Shown in pieces: positions 1 to 11,460 of a stretch of DNA of 64,000 bases. This stretch comes from Byssothecium circinans (lineage: Eukaryota > Ascomycota > Dothideomycetes > Pleosporales > Massarinaceae): positions 469,671 to 533,670 of the forward strand of contig ML976986.1 in NCBI GenBank assembly GCA_010015675.1, written 5' to 3'. The stretch's first letter is position 1; each line of letters begins with the position of its first letter. The notes below the pieces were generated by a model, which saw only the letters and a list, made by a program, of their open reading frames with translations, had not been told where the DNA came from and made no database searches. The position numbers were made by a program, and so were the translations under genes.

Positions 1-412
1 ATGTCTTACAGCACGGTCGCAAGTCTAGTGGAAGACACCAACGCTTCAACGCTTGGGAACTTTCTACGATCCGTTTGCACGAGGTACCAACCCTGGAAGC
101 ACAGCCTCATCAGACCTTTGGTCCTGCCTTGCACGCTAGGCAGCAACTTGAAGTGGGGCTCGCGACAATCTCAGGTGAAGGTGACGGCCGTGAACGCTCA
201 GACCAGCCGTGAATGCTCTCACTTTTACTAGCGGCAGCAGTCTTGGCGCGACGCCGCCTTCAAAAGCTGCGCGTCCATCTCTTTGACCCAAGCCTCTGAC
301 ACTCTCCTCCACCCACGTTCTTATTGCATCTTTGTGCATTTCCGCCACACTTGCAAGCGGTCAATTTCTTTCAACTTCCAACAACAAAGAACCTCACACA
401 CCCAACCGAGTC
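1..412. other. Left edge: upstream flank of MAT1-1-1, no assignable gene
   Basis: This stretch is the 5' flank of MAT1-1-1 and lies inside or at the border of the MAT1-1 idiomorph. A plus-strand frame is open from the first base to a stop at 229-231 (76 codons). It begins exactly at the window edge, so it could be the tail of a further idiomorph gene or chance; I see no motif in it. The last 100 bases before the start codon are rich in C and A, as is usual for fungal 5' leaders. Confidence 0.4.
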
Positions 413-1548
413 ATGGCGACCACAAAGATGTCTCGCGCGGGTTCCATGCCTAGAGACCCCACCAACCCCGAGATTGGCATCTTTCTGGCCTCTCGAACTG
501 GTCACCAAATGGTGCAACTGATGCAGGCCATGAGAGACCCGGCTGCGCAAGCTACACTAACCACGGCTCTCCTAATCGGACCCCCGCTTGTCGCTGCGCG
601 CGCCGCACCAGTCGAGAAGCCGAAGAAGGCGCTCAATGCGTTCGTTGGGTTCCGCTGTACGTTTCACTTCATATATCACACAAGACTGCGCTGACAGATT
701 TAGGCTACTACATCGCCATTCCTACCTTCAAGCAATATCCGATGAAGAAGCTGTCCAACCCCATGTCGGCTCTATGGGAAGCAGACCCAAACAAGCCACT
801 ATGGTTGCTCCTGGCAAAGGCTTGGTCAACCATTCGCGACCAGACTGGTAAAGACCAAGCACCTCTAGACGAGTTCTTCAGTTTGGTGTGCCCTCGTTTC
901 CGCATTCCATCACCCGAGAACTACCTTGACCTGATGGGTTGGTACATCTCTACTGATGAGGACGGCACGCCCACTGTTTCTCGCAACCCTCTCAGCATGT
1001 CTTTGCCCTATGACGCGGGTGCGGCCGCCGCAAGCCTCTCCGTCGAGGACATCATCGAGTACGCCCAGTCGCACGGTTATGCGCATGACTACGTCCATCA
1101 CGCGAACCTTACATCTTCAACCTTCCTCGGTCATTCTGCTGGACAGGCTGTTGCCATGACTGAGAGCGCCACAGACGTTCAAGACAGGCGTCTTGCCGCA
1201 CGCAACAAGCGCCGAGCACAGCGACAGGAGGCCCGCGAGACTGGCTTCTCCGCTGAGATGCAAAAGCAGATCATGAATGCGCACGCTCTCGACAACACCC
1301 CCACTATTACTTCGGCGCACCCGCAGCATCACCTTTATGGCCTCCCACGCTACAATGCTGCCGTCGACTTCAATACGCCTTTCCACAACCATCTCCCTGC
1401 CGCCATGAGCAACAACACCCTTGGACGCAACGATAACGGAGAAGGACATTCGCGGAACGCTGCTTCCGACTCCACCGATTGGAGTGCCTTCCGTTCGGGC
1501 GCCGACGCAGATGTCTCCTTGCCAAACGTAAACCATTGGCAGGAGTAG
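413..1548 (+). CDS. MAT1-1-1: Mating-type protein MAT1-1-1 (alpha-box transcription factor)
   Basis: Exons 413-656 and 704-1548 join to 362 aa. The protein is the alpha-domain HMG-like DNA-binding regulator that defines the MAT1-1 mating type and activates mating-type-specific genes in the nucleus. The alpha box begins near residue 69 with the hallmark KPKKALNAFVGFR, continues across the splice into CYYIAIPTFKQYPMK, and ends with the LSNPMSALWEAD and WSTIRDQ region and CPRFRIPSPENYL. The single 47-bp intron sits in the GFR/C codon, the position conserved in MAT1-1-1 genes. The C-terminal half is low in recognisable domains and ends in NVNHWQE. The start at 413 has an A-rich leader and puts about 68 residues before the alpha box. 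Neighbours APN2, COX13 and APC5 confirm the locus. Confidence 0.97.
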
Positions 1549-2466
1549 AACCTGGCGTAGGTACAGTCGTGACACTGGCACGATGACTGATTCACGACAT
1601 CAACATCCAACGCACTGTCAAGACGACCTTGTTAACAGCACTGGATATATGTCCATGGACCTGGTCGGTATTCCCATACACTGTCTCAATGCGCCATGGT
1701 ATCTACAAAAATTGCCTGCGACTTTTCCTTCTTCTAGCGTCGGAACGCATTGGCACGAACTCAACACCTGACTGCCTTCACCACACTGTCTTTCAACTCT
1801 CGGCGATTCCCGCCTCGGCCGTCCTAATTACATGCACATCTGTTCGCCTGCACCTATTCTTGGTCTCACAGTATACCTGCTCACGAGCTCCCTACTGTCC
1901 GGCGATGGATTGCTTTCCTGTACATCCTACCAGGCGGCCTACTTCACTGTTTTAGCACCCCAGTTTTGCCCCCTTCCTGGCGTTCCCTTACATACACCCG
2001 GCATGCATGACGCATCCTCACGCCTGCATACGCGGTTTGAGCATCACATGCTGTCACCCGAATGGCGTGGTAGCAAGTAGGCGAGAAGACATGATGGCGA
2101 TCAAGTAGATAGTCCATAGCAATCCCACCCCAATACAAACATCATCTCAAAACGGCCCCTTGTTCTTTGCTCAGTGATTCGCGATTAAAATTTCATTTTA
2201 GTCGACGGTGTTAACGTATTCGTATTGTATTTTGCTATAAGACCTATGTACAAGACGCTTGAGACCTGAAGGTAACGGGTCAGGACACCACAATCTTTCT
2301 TTTTACCATGACTCTGGCCCAGTGAAACATCTGAAGGACGTGTATGTGGACAGACCTCACCGCCTGTTTGGTGCGTCCTTTACTCTGGGTTGGACAGGGT
2401 TTCATCTCCAAAGGTGCTACTCTCCATTATTCCTCACTACAATTGTCATCTCAGACGGCCCGGCCG
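1549..2466. other. Intergenic space between MAT1-1-1 and APN2
   Basis: MAT1-1-1 and APN2 converge here, so both 3' untranslated regions lie in this 0.9 kb. Short open frames occur on both strands, but none shows a fungal protein motif, a credible start context or splice structure. The right border of the MAT1-1 idiomorph probably falls in or near this stretch, which can only be located by comparison with a MAT1-2 strain. Confidence 0.55.
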
Positions 2467-4424
2467 TCACGCTGGCGCATTCCAATCACTCGCCCATATG
2501 AAAGTCCCGCAACGCCACTGCGTACCTGTCTCCTTCTGCCCAGAAGGGCCAATAGGTCTACGAAGGTCAGAATAAGTACGATAACGATCTATCGCAGTTG
2601 GTTGGACTCACCGGGAACATATCCAGAACGTTCGGCCACAATTGACGCCAGGCTTCTTGGTTTTGAGGCTTATGCACGGCTCATTATGCCCCTCACATCG
2701 TGGGGATGGCTTCTTAGAGAACAACTTTGTCCACGACTCTTTAGAATCTTGGGGGTCGACCAAGGTCTCGGCGATGGAGGCAGGCGGAGAAGGGGAGGCT
2801 GTAGTGGCAGTGGGAGCGTCGGCAACAACGGGAGTCACTGTAGTGGCATCCACTGGATGGGCGTCGTTCTCGTTACATTTGGGAGCTGGAGCGTTCTTCG
2901 GCGTGAAAAAGCCTCTTAGCGATTGTTGCCCCTTAGGTAACGAAGCCGGTGGGTTTGCTGAAGCGCTTGCGTTGGACTTATTCTTCTTCGGTGGTCTCGA
3001 CGGTTGCGGGTTGGGTAGGGGCCGCTTTTCGCGCAAATTCAGCAAGCTCGGAGACTTCACAGGCTCAGTGTTCGAAGCGGGCAGTGGAGATAAAGGAGAG
3101 CCTGCCACATCTGGTATCTGTGAGCTTTGATCTGATGCTAGTGGGCCCGGCGACGCCGTCGGGGCGGCCATCTTCTTTTTGAACATATCTTTGATGCTTC
3201 GACGTTTGTTGAACTCTGGCAAAAGCCTGCCTGACAGCGGTAGCACATGTTCCGAGGGAGTTGACTCGCATACCCGTGCTCCGTGTTTGAATATGTTGGG
3301 CGGATTCATGATGTCGAGAATATGTATCTGCTCCCCTCTACAGTCCACGACGTCCTTAGTTAACGCATAGACGGGGCAGTGATCTGAACCCATGAGACCC
3401 TCCTGTATGTTGGCGTCGGCAAACCATGACTTCATCTCTAGACTGCAGAGCACGAAGTCGATGCGCGAACCAAAGTTTCCTGGCCGCGCGTTGATCTTCT
3501 GCTCCCAGTGCGTGTACATGCCCTCGCGGTCTGGGTGGAACTCGCGACAGAGATCCCAGAGCACTGGCTCTTCCCTGCCAGGATCGCGCTTGCCGGGAAC
3601 CTTTCCGTGTTCGAGGAGTTGGTTGAAAACACGTCGGTTGGGGGCGTTGAAATAGTCCTCGCGCGTAATGCCCTCCTGGTGCATACTCTCTTCTGCCTTG
3701 GCCGTGTCGATCTCTTCCCTAGAGACATTGAGGTCACCTGTCAGAACGACTCTCTTGCCCATTCGGGTGAGGTTGCGGATGCGGGTATCGAGCGCAGTGA
3801 GGAAGCCGTAGCGAAAGTCGTCTCGTAAGCCGTTGCTGTTGGCCGGACTATAGACACCGAAGAGGACAAAGGCTGGGAACTCCAGGACCAGACAGCGGCC
3901 TTCTGCATCCAGCGACGCAGCATCGACGCCGAGTTCGGCAACCTGGACAGGCGTAGGGTAGCCGCCAATGCAGACGTCTTCGGGCAGGTCTCGGTATGCA
4001 GTAGACGAGCCGGGCGGGCAGAGCACTCCGAGCAGGCCCTCTTCGGCACGGATGGGAGCGCAGGTAGATTGACGTGTGTAGATGCCGACGCCCGAGTACC
4101 CTGGGCGGCCGTCAGTAATGAGCCTTCCATGTCACCAAAGGTAGTCAGTATCATGAGTGTAAGACGAAGAGGCATGGGCATGGACGTGGGCATGGACATG
4201 GAATTACCCTTCTTATGCTTGGGCAGACTGAAGTAACAGTCCCATCCGGGAACCAGCACCATGTCGTCAGTGAGGTCTTTGCGCTGGATCTTCAGCTCTT
4301 GCATAACGACAATGTCGGCTTCTAGGATGTCAAACATGGCATCGAAGGTACGCTTCTCGCGCCATGGCTGGTAGCTGAACGGATTGCGGATGCCATTTAC
4401 ATTCCAGGTGGTGATGCGGACCAT
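2467..4424 (-). CDS. APN2: AP endonuclease 2 / DNA lyase
   Basis: Exons 4208-4424, 2612-4100 and 2467-2557 join to 598 aa. This is a class II apurinic/apyrimidinic endonuclease of the exonuclease III family for nuclear base excision repair. The catalytic domain shows WNVNGIR (7-13), the metal ligand in VMQELK (E43), GDLNV near 194 and the terminal GSDHCPV near 310. A PCNA-binding PIP box, QQSLRGFF, lies near 464-471 in a disordered linker. The C-terminus is a GRF zinc finger (from about 537) with PGVNCGRTFWIC continuing across the last intron into TQWRCGTFIWASDW. Introns are 107 and 54 bp; the first contains GCATGGAC-like repeats. APN2 next to MAT is a classic ascomycete synteny. It is divergent from COX13 with 360 bp between the starts. 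Confidence 0.97.
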
Positions 4425-4784
4425 GGTGCGGCGACAGAGCTGATGGGCGGCTCCGGTCGCCTCACCGGCTGCTCAACTCGACTCGACTCAACTCAACTCA
4501 ACTAACTCAGTTGCAGCGTTGGTGACGGTAACACGACCAGCAGCGAGCGCGACACGGGCAGACGTCTGGGGCCACACGACGTCACGTTGGCCGGCGCGGG
4601 CCGAAGACATGGAGGGAACAAACGGTGCAAACCCGCCAAGCTCGGCTGACATCAAGCTATGCATGCCTGCCTGCCGCCAGTCCAGTTCAAACCTCCATCA
4701 CTCCATCGACCGGCACGCCCAGCGACAGCCACCCCCAACCTCAATTGCAGCCCTCTCCACTCCACACAACCCCCCAACCCCGCC
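4425..4784. promoter_or_regulatory. Divergent APN2/COX13 promoter with pentanucleotide repeats
   Basis: The start codons of APN2 (minus) and COX13 (plus) are 360 bp apart, so this is a shared bidirectional promoter. It holds a run of imperfect 5-bp units, CTCGA then CTCAA, at about 4476-4504. Close to the COX13 start the plus strand becomes a C-rich pyrimidine tract, common just upstream of highly expressed fungal genes. No TATA box is evident. Confidence 0.6.
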
Positions 4785-5350
4785 ATGCTCGCCCAGCGTG
4801 CTTTCGTCCGCTCCAGCCAGCGATTTGGCCTCGCCCGCGCGCCCCTCCGCCGCCGCCCCTACAGCTCCGAGAGCACAAAGCAGTTCGTCGGCGCCGAGGA
4901 CAATGAGTTCAACCGCGAGCGTGCCCGCATTGAGGCCCACGCCGCCGAGAGTGGTGGTAAGTGCTGGGCAGTGAATATGCAAGGGCTCGACAGGTGCTGA
5001 CCATAGCGTGCAGAGCTCTGGCGCAAGCTCTCCATCTAGTGAGACCCCCCTGATGCTACGTATACGTGCTCCCAGAAGTACTAACCAAATCAGCGTCGCT
5101 ATTCCTTGTCTTATCATTGCCGGCGTGAATGGAAAGATTAGGTGGGACGCCCACTGGGAGCACAAGGCGCACGACACCCCCATAGAAGAGAAGCCCGAGT
5201 ACCCGTACCAAAACATCCGCACCAAGAACTTCTTCTGGGGCGACGGCGACAAGGTACGTCTCGGCCTTGTGGCATTGATTTGATTCTCACATAATCGTAC
5301 AGACACTTTTCTGGAACGACAAGGTCAACTACCACAAGAAGGACGAGTAA
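4785..5350 (+). CDS. COX13: Cytochrome c oxidase subunit VIa
   Basis: Exons 4785-4956, 5014-5038, 5094-5253 and 5303-5350 join to 134 aa. It is a small nuclear-encoded subunit of mitochondrial complex IV in the inner membrane. The first 25-30 residues are basic and Ser/Arg-rich, as in a matrix presequence. One membrane span follows (about 62-78, LSIYVAIPCLIIAGVN), then the family's hydrophilic intermembrane tail with HWEHKAHDTP, YPYQNIRTKNFFWGDGDKTLFWND. The second exon is only 25 nt. Introns are 57, 55 and 49 bp. Its place between APN2 and APC5 is the conserved MAT flank order. Confidence 0.96.
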
Positions 5351-5508
5351 TTGTCATCGCCTGTACCCAAGCAAGATGGCAGGCATCGACTGGAACTGTA
5401 AATAGAGGCGCGGCAGCTTGCAGCAGATGTGACATTAGCAATCCATTTTCTTTTGTGAATCCTGCTTTCTACCCTCCTACTGCATTGAGGCTGGCTGCAA
5501 AAGACTGT

Positions 5509-8143
5509 TTAGACCTTCGCATCGCTGTCTACGATGCGGCCCGTCCCTTCCTCCCAGACCCGGTTGTGATTTTGCGCCCACTCCTCTGCCAACTTTTCAT
5601 CTCCTCGTAGCTTGGCTATGATGGCCTTCTTCATTAGCTGTTCACATTCGCCCTCGAGATCCTCGACCCTTTTGAAGCCTGATCTACTGTTAAAGACTCA
5701 TCCGCAGAAACGGTACGCACCGAAGCGCAGGATAAAGTTCGAGAAGACGACTTACACTCGCGAGCTCTGTCGATATACATTTCTGCGCGACTCACGTGCA
5801 ACGCTCGAACACGAGCGCCTTGAGAAGTCGATGCATCGTCCTCACCGGCTAGTCCAACATATGCATCGCCGAGATAAGAGTATAGTCTCGCGGTAACGAA
5901 ATGATCGACATTCTCAAGTGACTAAACAAGAGTGAGTAACTGGTAAGGGCATCTTTTCGGAGGCAGGCACCGACCTGAGGTGTGACAGCGTTCAGCATCC
6001 TCATTGCGGCACTGTATTCTGTCACAGTATTTAGTATGTTGGCGAGCATGCCAACCGCCGACCACAAGCAGGGCATCAAGCGTGCTTTGAAAGCTACACT
6101 TGCTGCTCGCAGGGCCACGCTGAATCCGCGTTCCGGCTCGCCAGCCTTGCGGAACAGTTCGGCTTTTGCGATCAATACCGAGATACGCTGCATTACGTCG
6201 GCACCCTCCTCCTTAAGCGACGCAGAAAGGTTTTCGAGTGCTTTGAAGGCTTCAGAATAGAGTCCACGCGTGACAAGGTAATCAATACGAGACTCCGAGA
6301 GTAAGAACGACAGCTCTGGGTCGGTGGAGGCGTCTGGTTGAAGTGAAGGAAGGAGAGCTTCACAGGCTGTCCAGTCCGCCCTACATGTTCAGTCATGTGA
6401 TCGTGAGAGTTTCGATTGTTTCTTACCAGTGGATAGCTCTCTTCAGCTTCACCAAGCCAGTACAGAAGTAGATATACTGATGGAACTTCAAAGACTCTGG
6501 AGTAGAGGTGCTGATTGAACCAAGGAGGGATAACGCTTCGTTGTAGCGTCCCTTTTGAAGGGCCTTCCTGTTCGTCAATAGACGTACATGACTCGTGACT
6601 CTGAACTCACCAAGAATGTTCGCCGTCCAGTCGCTCGAATGCGGTCGTCGACAGGGCAACTGCGATGGTAGCAGTGGAGGAGCAGCTCGCAGTAAACGCC
6701 CGAAAGATAAGTAATCCCTAACCGGGACGAGAGAGCAGATTGGAAAAGCATATGTGAGCTGTGGTTTCCAATGTCTTCCTTCAGATTCAGGTGTGCGGAT
6801 TGATGCAAGTACTCGAAAGCGCGGGAAACGGAATCACCCTAGGAGAACTGGTGAATATCTAAGCAATTATACATGCGGTGAACTTACTATGAGCAGGCAA
6901 AGTTTAGCCTCATTCAAAAGTGTAGCGCTCAGCAGATTGAACGTCTTGGTTTCCCGGGCTTTTGCTTTGAGGAACGCCAACCCTTCCTTTTCTGACCCGA
7001 GCATGCCCATGTAACCAGCTCTTTTCATTTGCTTTGGATAGGCCTTGCTCATATGATGCAGCCAATTCAAGCTGAAATTGAGGCAGTGGATGTCTTGGTT
7101 CTCCCGAGCTGTTGCAATGGTTTCATTAATCGCGGCAATAGCTTCACCAAAGCATCCGAAATCTGCCTGCAGTATAGCCATGTGCAAAAGGGCATACTGG
7201 TAGTGGATTCGCTCCCGAGCTTGCATGGCATAATCAAAGTATCGATGTAGGTGGTCGAAAGCTGAAGTGTAGTCCCCGGCTTTCCAGGTGTCGAAAAATC
7301 GTACCAGATGAGCCTGGCGAGGAGCAGTACCACACGATTCAAGCATGTCGCGTAGAGGATTTCTCATCTCATCTGGCACCCTGCAACCGAGACCTATCAT
7401 TGTTTAGTGTCAATTGCGGGTCTGGTATAGGGGGACTCACGCTGTAGTTGGTCCAGTTGAAATTCGAGCAAATGTTCGAGATCGTCGTGGCTGAGAGCAT
7501 GCTCTTCAATTTCTGCGTTCGACAGACGTCCATAAGCTATCTCATAGAGGCTATCACCAGGTTCTAATTCCAAATCAGCGGCCACAGTGTCGGCTCCAGA
7601 TGAAGCTAGACCCGCAAGTCTCTTGTTCCAATGCGCGGTTGGAGCGCGATACGCAATGAATGCAGACCATAGCCGGATAGCGTCATCAAATGGAAGCCTG
7701 ACGAACTCAACTCGTGCTCTTCGGATGAGAGCGCCGAGTGGAGATGTTTGTGAAAGATGTACGCGTTCGAAAAGACTAGCTTCCGACGCCTCCCCGCGGG
7801 GTCGCGCGAGGAGCCCCCCCAGACGGTCGAATAGATTGAAGAGTGCATCGAACGAATTCATCTCCCATATGAGTTTGAGAAATACGTCGAAGAGCGAACG
7901 ACCAGGCATGCTAGAAGCATGATGTTGCAGAACATCCTCAAAGGCACGGATTGAGAATGCAATATCGTGCTGCTTCACCGAACGCGAGGCACGTGCAGCT
8001 GAGGGTGTTGTCGGAAAGCTACGAGAGAGAATGAAGGACAGAACTGGGATGGTAGCAGTCGACGGGACTCCGGTGCTGCAGTATAGATCGACGAGGACCA
8101 AGAGGCTGATCTTCGACGCGGTGAGGTACCGCGGTTTCGACAT
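5509..8143 (-). CDS. APC5: Anaphase-promoting complex subunit 5
   Basis: Seven exons (7441-8143, 6888-7393, 6611-6838, 6427-6551, 5975-6380, 5756-5921, 5509-5678) join to 767 aa. APC5 is a TPR-rich scaffold subunit of the APC/C ubiquitin ligase that drives mitotic exit. The N-terminal part is helical; from the second exon on, repeated TPR-like helices appear, including KGRYNEALSLL-type and AELFRKAGEPERGFSVALRA segments. The C-terminus ends ARLYSYLGDAYVGLAG and YIDRARECFKRVEDLEG, as in fungal orthologues. The start at 8143 is the first ATG of the frame; an upstream TTG extension is not used. The third intron's acceptor (AAAAG at 6552) is the least certain splice. It converges with COX13 and belongs to the conserved MAT flank. 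Confidence 0.93.
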
Positions 8144-8669
8144 GTCGAACGACAACAGCGCGGGACCCAGGACGGCGGGGTTATACTAGTAGCTGACTGT
8201 TAAGGAGCATTGTCGTCAAGCCGATAATTGAAAGTGGCTTTTGGTAGGGCTGTGCGCCTCGTTGGGTAGGTGGTTCGAGTCACATGTGTACAGAATTCTT
8301 GCTGGGATGCTCCAGACTACAAGTTACATACCGTGGACGAATTAGGCGACACGCGTGTGCATGTGACCAGGCGAATCCCTGACCCCTCAACCTCGGGAGC
8401 ATGTGTGGGCTGCCAATTTCAGTGGCACACACACCTTGGGCCACGCAAAAACGAGTCTCACTGCTAAACTCAAGAACGTACTGGAGAATCTCACACAATC
8501 TGAGCTTGACGGCGTCCAAGGCCTCGCATTGGTGCTGAGTAGTAGCATCTCATCAGGTTGCACGGTTGTAGAGAATCTACACGAACGGTGCATCGGTCCT
8601 CGCTGCGCATTGCTATATCGCCTCTTCGCGCTTCCCCTCTTGAAGCTCTTTATCCTTATGTCCTCCGCT
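8144..8669. other. Intergenic region upstream of APC5
   Basis: This 526-bp stretch contains the APC5 promoter and the 3' untranslated region of the CIA30 gene; both genes are on the minus strand. A sequence TGGTTCGAGTC at about 8270 resembles a tRNA B box but no cloverleaf can be folded around it. No open frame here has protein character. Confidence 0.5.
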
Positions 8670-9477
8670 TCATCGTGCGGAGGACATGGGAAGCCCGGAA
8701 ATAGCACCCTGCACATTGTCTAACAGGTCATCGTCCCTCCCCGCGTTTGTGGCCCATACCTTGCTAATGCTAAGGTCGTAAGGACCCGGTATTCTGTCTA
8801 TCAATGCGGTGCCCACTGTGCGCACCTTTTGTGTCAGCATCTCTCGTTGTGGCTCTACGACCTGGCCATGGTTCGTCCGCACAAATTCGTCCCATTTGAT
8901 TAGAATCGTCTCCCACTCGCCAGGCGTCTTCGAGTACAGTCGGTGTTGATGTATGTCCGTTGGAACAATCGACTCAGTCTGGACATTGACAAAGTATTTG
9001 CGGCCATCAGACTTGAAGTGGATGGCGAGGTAGGTGTACATGCTCACGTCCCAGAGCGATTTGCCGAAGATGGTGAAGCCGCGGTCTAGCGTGCGCCATC
9101 CTGCGTAGCCAGTCCGCTGCACACTGGGCTGGTCTGGCGGCAGCTGCGTTGATATGTTGCCGTGGAAGCGCATGTGTGAAGGCGCGGCGTGCGCAGCCGG
9201 GTGGAAGTCGAGGTTTGCGCTAGAGAAGCCGCCAATGTCTTTGTCGCTCATGCGCTTGCATAGGGTGAGATCGTCCTGCGAATCGAAGAGAATAAGTGGA
9301 AATGGCTTCGTGGGCAACCGCAGTCCTTCGAACTTGAGAGCTGTTTAGGTCAGCTCTGCCGTGTGCGGTGGACGACTGGGCAGGCTAGGTGCACTCACCA
9401 ACATTGGAGAGGCGTTTGAACTCATCTACACTCCGCTTCATGAACCCTGGGGTGAGACACCGTGCAGACGGTCGCAT
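8670..9477 (-). CDS. cia30: CIA30-domain protein, complex I assembly factor (NDUFAF1-like)
   Basis: Exons 9399-9477 and 8670-9340 join to 249 aa. CIA30 family proteins are needed in mitochondria to assemble NADH:ubiquinone oxidoreductase intermediates. The short first exon encodes MRPSARCLTPGFMKRSVDEFKR-like basic residues, and the second opens ALKFEGLRLPTKPFPLILFDS. The domain signature follows as CKRMSDKDIGGFSSANLDF, then GNISTQLP, GYAGWRTLD, LAIHFKSDGRKYFVNVQTES and the C-terminal ILIKWDEFV and DRIPGPYDLSISKVW. The intron is 58 bp. It is divergent from the RIM2-type carrier with 300 bp between them, another mitochondrial gene. A classical presequence is weak; the basic N-terminus may serve. 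Confidence 0.88.
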
Positions 9478-9777
9478 TGTCACGAGTAATGCTCGAGAGA
9501 GTTCGGTAAGAGGGTGGAGGTTAATTGCACGAGGCCTCGGCACCATCGGAGCATCTATGATGTGTCTCGATGACGTTCCTTCTCCTTTCGCCAACCACTA
9601 ACCTCTTTCGGGCGTCTCTTAAATTTCTCCAGCACATGTCAAGTAACACTTTTGCATCTGGATCAACACCCTAGCAAATCTCATTGCAAATATCTCGCCC
9701 GGTGCTACCCAAGCAAAGCAATTATCCTTCTCTCACGACAGTAGCCGTCATTGCGCGCCCTGACCACGCCCTTTTCG
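9478..9777. promoter_or_regulatory. Divergent promoter of CIA30 and RIM2
   Basis: The 300 bp between two head-to-head start codons serve two nuclear genes for mitochondrial proteins. I see no strong consensus site. The mitochondrial destination of both products makes co-regulation plausible but the sequence does not prove it. Confidence 0.45.
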
Positions 9778-11040
9778 ATGACCGTGGACCACGCAACGCA
9801 ACCTCGAGGCCTTCGAGGAGACAGCTCGCCGTTTAGACAGACACTTCTTCCCCAGTCACGCGAGACGGGTGAGGTTCTGCCACCCAAGCAGCCGGATGGC
9901 ACGCCAGTAACCACCAAAATCTCACCATTCGCGAAGTCATGGGCGCACTTCATCGCGGGAGGGTAGGAAGCTTCAAATGAATGATTCCCTCACGAGCTCC
10001 GAGCTAACTGGAGACAGGCTTGGTGGTATGGCCTCCGCGACGCTGACGGCACCGCTTGACGTACTCAAAACCCGCCTGCAGTCAACCTACTACCAGCAAC
10101 ATCTTGCCGCAGCACGTACCGCTCGTGGTCTCCCCCCTATCGAAACGATGTCCTTCGCCCAGAGCTCTTTACTACACGTTCGCGAAACTGGCGAGATTCT
10201 TTGGCAGGTACCCAAGGCGGAGGGCTGGAGAGCGTTATTCAAAGGTCTAGGCCCCAACCTCATTGGGGTCGTGCCTGCCCGCGCCATCAATTTTTATACA
10301 TACGGAAACGGAAAGAGAGTGATAAGCACATACTTCAACGACGGACAAGAATCTGCATGGGTTCATCTTTGTGCTGCGGCATGTGCTGGGATCATAACTG
10401 GGACTGCGACCAACCCAATCTGGCTGGTCAAGACGCGTCTCCAACTGGACAAGACCACGCATGCAGACGGCAGGGGGAGGCTGTACAAGAACGCCTTTGA
10501 CTGCACCTTGCAAACATTGAGGAAAGAAGGTGTGCCGGGTCTCTATCGAGGATTGACCGCAAGCTATTTGGGCGTGACTGAGAGCACTCTGCAATGGACG
10601 CTCTATGAACAGATGAAGCTCTACCTCGCGAAGCGAGAAGAAAGGGTTGCTAGTAGTGGACTCCCACCCACCGTCTGGGACCAGACCGTTGGGTGGACAG
10701 GGAAGGTCTCGGCTGCTGGAGTCGCCAAATTCGTGGCGGCTCTCATTACATATCCGCATGAGGCATGTTACAGTCTTTTCACGCATACTTGCTCTCAAGC
10801 TGGCAACTAACTCATGACCAGGTCGTCCGAACTCGTCTTCGGCAAGCCCCAATGGAGAACGGGCAAGTCAAATACACTGGTCTTGTCCAATGCTTTCGCT
10901 TGATATTCAAGGAGGAAGGCATGGCGGCGTTGTATGGCGGGCTGGTACCGCACATGTTCCGCGTCGTCCCGAGTGCGGCGATCATGTTTGGCACGTACGA
11001 GGCCGTTCTCAAGCTGCTAGGCACGAGTAGCAACCTCTAG
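9778..11040 (+). CDS. RIM2: Mitochondrial pyrimidine nucleotide carrier (SLC25, Rim2-type)
   Basis: Exons 9778-9962, 10018-10762 and 10822-11040 join to 382 aa. Rim2 exchanges pyrimidine nucleotides across the inner mitochondrial membrane for mitochondrial DNA and RNA synthesis. Three carrier repeats are visible through their signatures PLDVLKTR, PIWLVKTR and PHEVVRTR. The tryptophan-containing second signature and the long N-terminal extension before HFIAGGLGGMASATLTAP are typical of the Rim2/SLC25A33-36 group. Repeat 1 carries a long matrix loop. The first intron is 55 bp with a CTAAC branch point. The second intron is GC-AG: it begins GCATGT at 10763, interrupting the codon pair E/V of the third signature; no GT donor nearby restores the frame. 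Confidence 0.94.
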
Positions 11041-11460
11041 TGTGCCCGTTTTGGGTGTGCGAGTACGTGTTGTATTGCATTGTCATGGCGTTCTGCTGAA
11101 GTGCAGTGGATCTGGAAGAATATTTTGGAGGCGATACCCACCCTTCTCATTGAGATTTGTACATTAGATATTGTATTGCATTGACCAGGAGTGTCTGACT
11201 GCACATGAAGAGGGTAACATAGATGTTTGAGTAGTAGTATCTGTAGCATAAATTAAAAAACTGAATACTGTCATCATGGGTTGAAGCTTAACTTGCTATT
11301 AGATTAATTTTGTATTGACGTGCATCACATCGTCTTGTTCATGAAAGGCGTGGATTTAGCAGTGCTGCGTTGGGCCCGTGCGTAAAAATTTGGCCTAGCG
11401 GACCTCCGAGTGCTGTCCGCAGCTCCCTCTCGACCTTTCCTACATTCACCCAACGAGACC
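11041..11460. other. Intergenic region between RIM2 and MBA1-like gene
   Basis: The 420 bp hold the RIM2 3' region, which is AT-rich at 11250-11320 (AATTAAAAAACTG and TAGATTAATTTTGT), then the promoter of the next plus-strand gene with a pyrimidine-rich leader. No separate gene is supported. Confidence 0.5.

Noticed and set aside
8141..8155. Longer APC5 start using TTG at 8155
   Set aside because: The first ATG of the frame is at 8143; a TTG start is not expected in a fungal nuclear gene.
8221..8300. Possible tRNA gene
   Set aside because: TGGTTCGAGTC resembles a B box, but T-stem, anticodon stem and acceptor stem cannot be formed around it.
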